DNA from: Voacanga thouarsii
Taxonomy: Eukaryota > Streptophyta > Magnoliopsida > Gentianales > Apocynaceae
Assembly (NCBI GenBank): GCA_026120185.1
Contig: JANUWF010000002.1
Location: 620,001 to 684,000, forward strand
DNA: 64,000 nt
Direction: 5' to 3'
Under the pieces are notes generated by a model that was given only the letters and a program-made list of their open reading frames with translations, had not been told where the DNA came from and made no database searches. The position numbers and the translations under genes are program-made. Positions 58,223-64,000 of this stretch are shown piece after piece; position 1 is the stretch's first letter; each line of letters starts with the position of its first letter.

Positions 58223-58582
58223 ATCTCCCACTTGCACTCTAAGACTTTGTGTGTCTATAGGTGCCTACCCCTATGACATCTAAGTGTCTTTTGAAGACTC
58301 TCTCAGCCAAAGGTTTGGTGAATAGATCAGCTAGATTGTTCTCTGAGGTAATCTATTCCACCATGACTTCCTGTCTCTGAATAAATTCCTGGATAAGATG
58401 GTACTTCCTCTCTATATGCTTCCCTTTTTTGTAGTTCTTGGGTTCTTTGGATTGCAAGATTGCACTGTGTTATCGCAATATAATGCAATAGACTTGTCTA
58501 TCCAGAGCCAAACTCCTTTCTTGGATACCTCCAAAGCTGCCAAATACTCAGCTTCTATGGTTAAATCAACAGTGCAAGATTG
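58223..58582 (-). pseudogene. Family B RNase H end and polypurine tract (B1)
   Basis: The minus strand reads toward the LTR: a segment matching the RNase H C-terminus of B2 (LSWKHLE-like SEAVW region, KHIERKYHLIQEFIQ counterpart and FTKPLAE counterpart, in several frames) ends at the polypurine tract AGTGGGAGATT. It is broken at 58582 by the LTR of the second B element; the next expected bases are those at about 60815 in B2. The internal TAC/GATTG border (58578-58582) is probably one target duplication copy. Confidence 0.78.
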
Positions 58583-60427
58583 TGTACGTTAATATGGCAA
58601 AAACAAAGACACTGAAGCATGCTACAAAAGAAAATAAAAAACAGAGCATTGCATGAAAGCTGTTTACCTCTACGTTTCCTCATTGGTCTAGGGGTTGCTG
58701 GCACCTCAGTCTGAACCGCTTCTAGTTCCGAGATCGATTCTTTAGGTAGTTGTCCCGCAAGCCGACGGCTTCTTATGGGTATCAACACAACTCCTCTTAG
58801 CTATCAGAATATAACCCCACCTGAAATGCCTGGTGAAAGCTTGGAAGAAGAGAATGATCTTCCGACTCTGACTAAAGGCTATTGAGCATTAATTAGGGGA
58901 GACGTGTCTCTGTTCTTATTTTCACAGAGAACACACGCATGAGAGAGAAAAAGAAGCTAAAAATAGCTTGGGGGAAAAAAAGAACGTGCTCCAATGAACC
59001 TCTTCAGTTGCTCTCTGAATCCCAACACCTTTAATCATAGGTTATTATCAAGGCATTCAAAATCAAACAGAGGCCCAAGGCCCACGTCATGTTAAGCCAT
59101 TAAATAGGCCTTTGAGCCTATGGCCCAATTCATTGGGTTAAGCCTTTAATTTAATTTAATTATTCCTGGACTGAAACAAGTCCAATAATTAAATTAATTA
59201 AATAACCCAATAGACCAATATAAATCTCAAGTTTTGGTCCAGTTCATTGGGTTAAGCCTTTAATCCAATTTAATTATTTTCAGACTAATACAAGCCTAAT
59301 AATTAAATTAATTAAATAACTGAAATGAGCCAATATATAATTCTCTCTCTTTGGACCTTTTATTTTATTTCAGTCCAATAAATAAATCAGGCTACTCGAA
59401 TAAAATAAAATCCATTTTATATAAGACCAATCTCTCAACCCAAACCCATCAGGACTTATGGGCTATTCTGAGAACCAAAAGACATTTCGTCTTGGCTACT
59501 AAAATGACCAAAATACCCCTACTATAGCAATAGCTGTATTTTGCATTTTAAATATTTTTTAATATCACCATACGGAAATATTAACCCCAAGGACAATGTT
59601 GAATTAGCAAAGTCTCCGACCTATAGGTGTAATGACTAAAATACCCCTATATACATCGCCGTACATTTAGAGATGAAGAGTGTACTAACACCTTTCTAAA
59701 AGACATTTACCATCCTTAAACCTCTAGTCCAATGATCCACGACTCCTAGAATGTTTCCACTTTCCAAGGGAGCTACCCTAAAGCAAATATCCAAGTCATG
59801 TTCCCTAGGGCCTTGGATATTTAAATCATTTAAACAGTCACAATGGGCGATATAGCGCAGAAGCTATCTTGTACATATTTGTCTTAACTAACTAGTCACA
59901 TATACCCAACATACAAGTGTATCAACTCTACGATACAAAATCAACTACAATATATCAAAGTATATGCTTCCACCTTCATCAGACTACTAATTCATAATCA
60001 AGCGGTAGAGTATTAGTCCATGCTGTAGCAGTAATAGTTTAGATTTCTTCTAAATAGTACTTTTAAAAACCACTATTATACGTCATGTTCTACATATTCG
60101 ATATACGCTCATGCTATGAAGTGAGTGGACTACTCACTGTGTAAAGGTAAGCCATTCCCCATTTAGAATTTATAACATAATAACCTACAGATGATAAGAT
60201 TCTCATTCTCACTAATCAGTTAAGAACAAACATTTAGGTGTTAAGTAACCCGTGATCTGTACCTTACTGTGAAAGACCACCATTCACATGAATCACTTAC
60301 TTAAACATAATGGGTCATGTCCAAACGTAAATCATACATAAATAAAATGTACATTCACAAACAAATTTTTGAGAATAAATTCAATAATTTCATCATAAAT
60401 CTAGTCTAGAGGGCATACATTCTAACA
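58583..60427 (-). repeat. 3' LTR of B2 (about 1845 bp)
   Basis: Right end CATACATTCTAACA followed by the polypurine tract; left end TGTACGTTAATATGG by comparison with the B1 sequence it interrupts. The left third differs from the other B LTRs, which suggests a subfamily, but the middle and right parts (for example 59500-60427 against 55530-55750 and 57474-58222) are collinear. The open frames at its left border are not genes. Confidence 0.78.
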
Positions 60428-61478
60428 ATCTCCCACTTGCACTCTAAGACTAAGAAAGTCCGTAGGTGCCCACTCCTATGGCCTCTAAGTGTCTCTTGAA
60501 GACTCTCTCAGCCAAGGGCTTGGTGAAGGGATCTACTAGATTATTCTCTGAGGCTATCTGTTTCACCACAATTTCCTGTCTCTGGATGAAATTTCGAATC
60601 AGGTGATACTTCCTCTCGATGTGCTTCCCCTTCTTGTGATTCCTGGGTTCTTTGGATTGTGAGACTGCTCCAGTGTTGTCACAATACACCATAATCGGTC
60701 TGTCCATGTGTGGCACGACTTTAAGTTTTGAAAGGAACTTCTGGAGCCAGACTGCTTTCTTGGATGCCTCCGAAGATGCCACATACTCAACTTCTATGGT
60801 TGAGCCAGCAATGTAAGATTGCTTGATACTCCTCCATGAAACAACTCCTCCAGACAAGGTGAAGACATATCCACTAGTAGATTTTCTCTCATCCTTATCT
60901 ACCTGGAAATCTGAGTCTATGTATCCAGTAGAAACTAAGCCATCAGCCCTATAAACCAGCATATAATCTCTCGTACCTTTGAGGTACTTGAGAATATGCT
61001 TTACAGCTTGCCAATGAACCTCCCTAAGGTTTGACTGATATCTACTAACTGAGCCTACGACAAAGCAGATATCTGGCCTAGTGCATAGCATGGCGTACAT
61101 GAGACTTTCCACAACCGAAGCATAGGGAATCCTACCTATTCTGTCTTTTTCTTCTTGGGACTTAGGACAGTCCTTTAAACAAAAAGATAACCCACGTCTG
61201 TAAGGGATTAGAGCTCCCTTGCATGAGTTCATACTGAACTTGGCCAGCATCTTGTCAATGTATGTTGCTTAGGATAATCCTAACATTCTCTGCTTCTTAT
61301 TTCTAAGAAGCTCAATCCCGAGAATGTAACTAGCTTCTCCTAAGTCCTTCATACTGAATTGACTAGATAGCCAAACCTTAGTAGATGATAATGTTCCTAC
61401 ATCATTTTTAATGAGTAGAATGTTATCCATATATAGGACAAGAAAAATAACATTTATGCCTTCCAATTTTTTGTACAC
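60428..61478 (-). pseudogene. B2 RNase H and RT C-terminus
   Basis: The polypurine tract lies at 60428-60440. Minus strand 61250-60450 is a 266-codon open segment: PYASVVESLMYAMLCTRPDI, VSRYQSNLREVHWQAVKHILKYLKGT, STGYIDSDFQVDKDERKSTSGY (first RNase H Asp), STIEVEYVASSEA (Glu), MVYCDNTGAVSQ and LVDPFTKPLAERVFKRHLEAIG near the end. Just upstream, 61478-61269 has VLYMDNILLI: the catalytic box (61422-61433) is YMDN where YVDD is expected. A stop separates the two segments at about 61270. RNase H residues look intact, RT does not. Confidence 0.9.
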
Positions 61479-62060
61479 GCATGGTTCATCCCCATTTTGA
61501 ATGAAACTGTAAGACTTTACAGTCTTATCAAAACGAATGTTCTATACTCTAGATACCTGCTTAAGTTCATAAATAGACTTTTTAAGCTTGCAAACCATAT
61601 GTTCCTGGCCTTTAGTAATAAAACCTTCCAGTTGGGACATATAGATATCTTCACTAAGATGGCCATTAAGAAATACCGTCTTGACATCCATTTGTCATAT
61701 CTTGTAGTTATAATGATATGCAATAGCAAGGAGGATACGTATGGACTTAAGCATGGCTACCAGGGAAAGGGTTTCCTCATAATCGATTCCCTCTTTCTGA
61801 GTATACCTTTTCACCACAAGCCTAGCTTTGAAGGTTTCCACATTCCCATCCGTTCCCCTCTTCCTCTTGTATATTCACTTACACCTAATAGGTTTTATCC
61901 CTTTAGGTAAAGCTATAAGATCCTAAACCTAATTAAAGTACATAGACTCAATCTCGGCTTTCATTGCTTTATGCCATAGATTTGCATCGGCATCAGCAAT
62001 AGCTTCCTCATATCTAGTGGGATCTTGTTCTTGATGGTCAGAGACCAGCTTAAAAGCCTC
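61479..62060 (-). pseudogene. B2 RT N-terminal half
   Basis: Across several frames the minus strand shows QMDVKTVFLNGHLSEDIYMSQ (about 61695-61635), VCKLKKSIYELKQ, NIRFDKTVKSYSFIQNGDEP and, further upstream, LAMVAMLKSIRILLAIA-like and RWKARLVVKRYTQ-like stretches. Stop codons interrupt at TGG and CAA/CGA positions (for example before QMDV and after VSRV). It joins the catalytic box segment at 61478. Confidence 0.82.
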
Positions 62061-62940
62061 TCCAATCTATCTTTCTGGAACCCTAGATACCCTCTCACTA
62101 TGACGAAGCTCTGTTTGTACAGGTTCTTAAGGCTGCGCCTTTTCTTATTCCACAATCGGGTCTGAAGAAGTTGATTTTGAAGATAACTTCTCCTTAAGTT
62201 CCAACCTCGTTGAGCCTTTAGTAGAAGTACTTTGATAATCCTCCAAGTATCTAGCTTTAGCACTTACCAGTACTTTCTGTTCTAACCTCCTTTTGTTCCT
62301 TTTGGATACCCAATAAAATAGCATAATTCCAATCTTGGTTCTAACTTGTCTCCCTTGATTAGTACATAAGCTGGACAACCCCATATTCTGAGATAATTCA
62401 GACTTGGCTTACGCCCAATCCACATCTCATAGGGCATCCTAGGTATTGACTTAGAAGGCACCAAGTTCAGAATGTATGCCGCTGTTTCCAGGATATATCC
62501 CTAAAAAGATACTGGAAGAGTAGTATGGGGCTTTGGACCATTTCCATTAATATCCTGTTCCTTCTCTCAGCTACTCCATTCTGCTAGGGTGTCTCCGGTG
62601 CAAAGAGTTGGGATATTATCCCATAATGTACCATGTAATCCTTAAATTCACCGATGAGGTACTTTCCACCATGATCTGATCATAAGGTCCATGATCTGAT
62701 CATAAGGTTTTGATCAGTTTACTTGTTCGACGCTCCACTTCAGCCTTAAACTCTTTGAACTTGTCAAAAGTGTCAAACTTACACCTCATCAGGTAGACAT
62801 AACCAAAACTTGTATAATCATCCGTGAAAGTGATGAAGTACTCAAAACCCCCTCTGGCTGGTGTAGACAAAGGACCACACACATCAGTGTGAACAAGGCC
62901 CAATATCTCCTTAGCTCTATCAGCCTTTTGGTCATTTTTC
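62061..62940 (-). pseudogene. B2 integrase (degenerate)
   Basis: The core starts at about 62903 with GLVHTDVCGPLSTPARGGF (first catalytic Asp) and YFITFTDDYTSFGYVYLM, reaching KLIKTL at 62703. Here a 20 bp tandem duplication (62669-62708) repeats the segment coding for the second Asp motif and shifts the frame. Downstream pieces include VAERRNRILMEMVQSP-like sequence near 62570, then MPYEMWIGRKPSLNYLRIWGC (62464-62282) leading to the linker to RT. The zinc-finger part upstream of 62903 is poorly preserved. Confidence 0.83.
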
Positions 62941-63099
62941 CTATAAAGCAGGATTCACACTAAGGCCAACTTTCCAATCTTAATGAGCCCAAGGGCCCAT
63001 CATAGATTAACCTCTAAATCCTGATTGAGTTAATATGATCCAACCTTAGATGCCAATATATGAGTCATTGACATTAGTCTTTCTCTTCTTACTTAAAGG

Positions 63100-63500
63100 T
63101 TCAGATTAAGCGTTATTTATTTGATTGTTTGTAGGGTTTAAGAAGAATAAGTTTTCATACATATACCTAGAACAAAGAACTTTTCCATTTCTATTGATAG
63201 TAATATCAGAATGGAAAGAAACAGAATATTCCTGATTTATAAGTTTTGCAACTGAAACCAAATTCCGTCTAAATCCAAGTACATATAAAATATCCTTCAA
63301 AATAACTACTCTATTATAATAAAAAATAAGATCTAGCATTCCCACTACAAGGGCCCATACTTGCCCTCCATTTTCTACTCGTAGTCCATTCTTGCCCTTC
63401 TGGAATCTTCTTATCTTCCTAAACCCCTTGCAATGAGTTACAGATATTATCAGTAGCTCTAGAATCAACAATCTAAGTGGAAGTTGATCCAACCATTGAA
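63100..63500 (-). pseudogene. B2 protease region
   Basis: Minus strand 63492-63106 spans the region between nucleocapsid and integrase: a damaged protease active site (the DSG/DTG motif near 63475 reads in two frames), then LRVENGGQVWALVVGM, LKDILYVLGFRRNLVSVAKLI and SRYMYENLFFLN, a common order in copia pol. A short stretch to 62940 holds stops only. Confidence 0.75.
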
Positions 63501-64000
63501 ACTGACTCTAGATAGAGAATAATACCTGTATGGTTTTTCTTGGCCTAAAGCTCTAGACACTCTTTTTTCCAGTGTCCCTTCTACCTGCACTTAAAGTACT
63601 TGCCCTTTGGCTTGTTGGGATAGTTTTTAGGCTGGGCTACTGCATTTTCTTTCTTCTTCTAGAACTTCTTAGGCTTGGGCCCAATTCTGGAAGAAGATGC
63701 CCTAGCAATCATAGCCTTGGACTGTGGCTTCATAACTTTCTCCGCCACCTGGAGCTCTTTCATTAACTCAGTTAAACTCATGTTTAACTTGTTCATGTTG
63801 TAGTTTAACTTGAATTGAGTAAAAGAGCCCGACAAAGATTCAAGAACTAAGTCCACTTGGCTCTCGGGGTCAATAATAGCCCCTAAGACTTCCGCTTCCT
63901 CGAAACCAGTAATCATTTTAAGCATATGCTCCCTGACTGATGCTTCCCCAGCTATCTTAGTGTTTATGATCATCCTAAGAGCTTCTTGCCTTTCGAGCCG
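63500..64000 (-). pseudogene. B2 gag (C-terminal part)
   Basis: Minus strand 63973-63659 is open: EHMLKMITGFEEAEVLGAIID, QVDLVLESLSGSFTQFKLNYNMNK and SLTELMKELQVAEKVM, the UBN2-type copia gag, followed by a basic segment (RASSSRIGPKPKKF). A zinc knuckle follows at about 63600-63560 with the second Cys replaced by a stop (KYFKCR-stop-KGHWKKEC). The N-terminus is outside the window. The remnant at 37090-37848 is the same protein from B1. Confidence 0.88.

Larger units (their letters stand above)
58583..64000 (-). mobile_element. Ty1/copia family B element B2, 5' end off-window
   Basis: The minus-strand element has a 3' LTR (58583-60427), polypurine tract, RNase H, RT, integrase, protease and part of gag by the right window edge, which is the copia gene order read from right to left. 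It lies in the RNase H region of B1; GATTG at 58578-58582 is the likely target copy, with the partner off-window. Coding regions contain many stops and shifts. Confidence 0.88.

Overview
This 64 kb window looks like intergenic heterochromatin from a flowering plant, probably a eudicot. It is AT-rich, contains no recognisable host gene, and almost every base can be assigned to transposable elements: Ty1/copia, Ty3/gypsy (a Tekay/Del-like chromovirus and Athila/Tat-like elements) and an L1-type LINE. Every coding region is broken by stop codons and frameshifts. Many stops are CGA to TGA or TGG to TAG changes, the pattern expected from decay of methylated cytosine.

Left third (1-18.8 kb). The 3' part of a Tekay-type gypsy element (pol remnants, polypurine tract and a 4.46 kb LTR ending at 6933) sits in a SIRE-type copia reverse transcriptase fragment (6934 to about 7803). 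This abuts, head to head, the gag start and 5' leader of a copia element here called A' (minus strand). Its 5' LTR runs 9843-17786 and is split by a solo LTR of family B (11212-17386), which is itself split by a Tekay solo LTR (12861-17138). From 17787 to 18801 lies tentative Athila-like internal sequence.

Middle (18.8-37.1 kb). A structurally complete copia element A1 (18807-28347, TSD TATTC) interrupts an Athila-like element on the minus strand. That element keeps a gag remnant (about 28426-29298), a tRNA-Asp-type primer site (35441-35457) and a 5' LTR (35460-37083), but no pol. A Tekay solo LTR (29589-35332) lies in its leader and holds a further solo LTR (33338-34873).

Right part (37.1-64 kb). 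A family-B copia element on the minus strand (gag 37090-37848, leader, LTR 54387-58222, RNase H tail 58223-58582) is the oldest visible layer. A LINE (39394-54273) is inserted in its leader. Copia element A2 (42711-53284, TSD GGATA) is inserted in the LINE's ORF2, and another solo LTR (44777-46254) in A2. The B LTR carries a solo LTR at 55756-57468, and a second B element (58583 to beyond 64000) is inserted in its RNase H region.

Target-site duplications were found by direct reading for eight insertions and allow relative dating. The deepest stack is five layers: B1 element, Athila-like element, A' LTR, B solo LTR, Tekay solo LTR. I see no undescribed functional system. The most interesting signals are an array of short perfect stem-loops in the leaders of three A-family copia elements, a tRNA-like box A/box B module in all three Tekay LTRs, and a B-family LTR that has a polypurine tract on one side and a primer site on the other.
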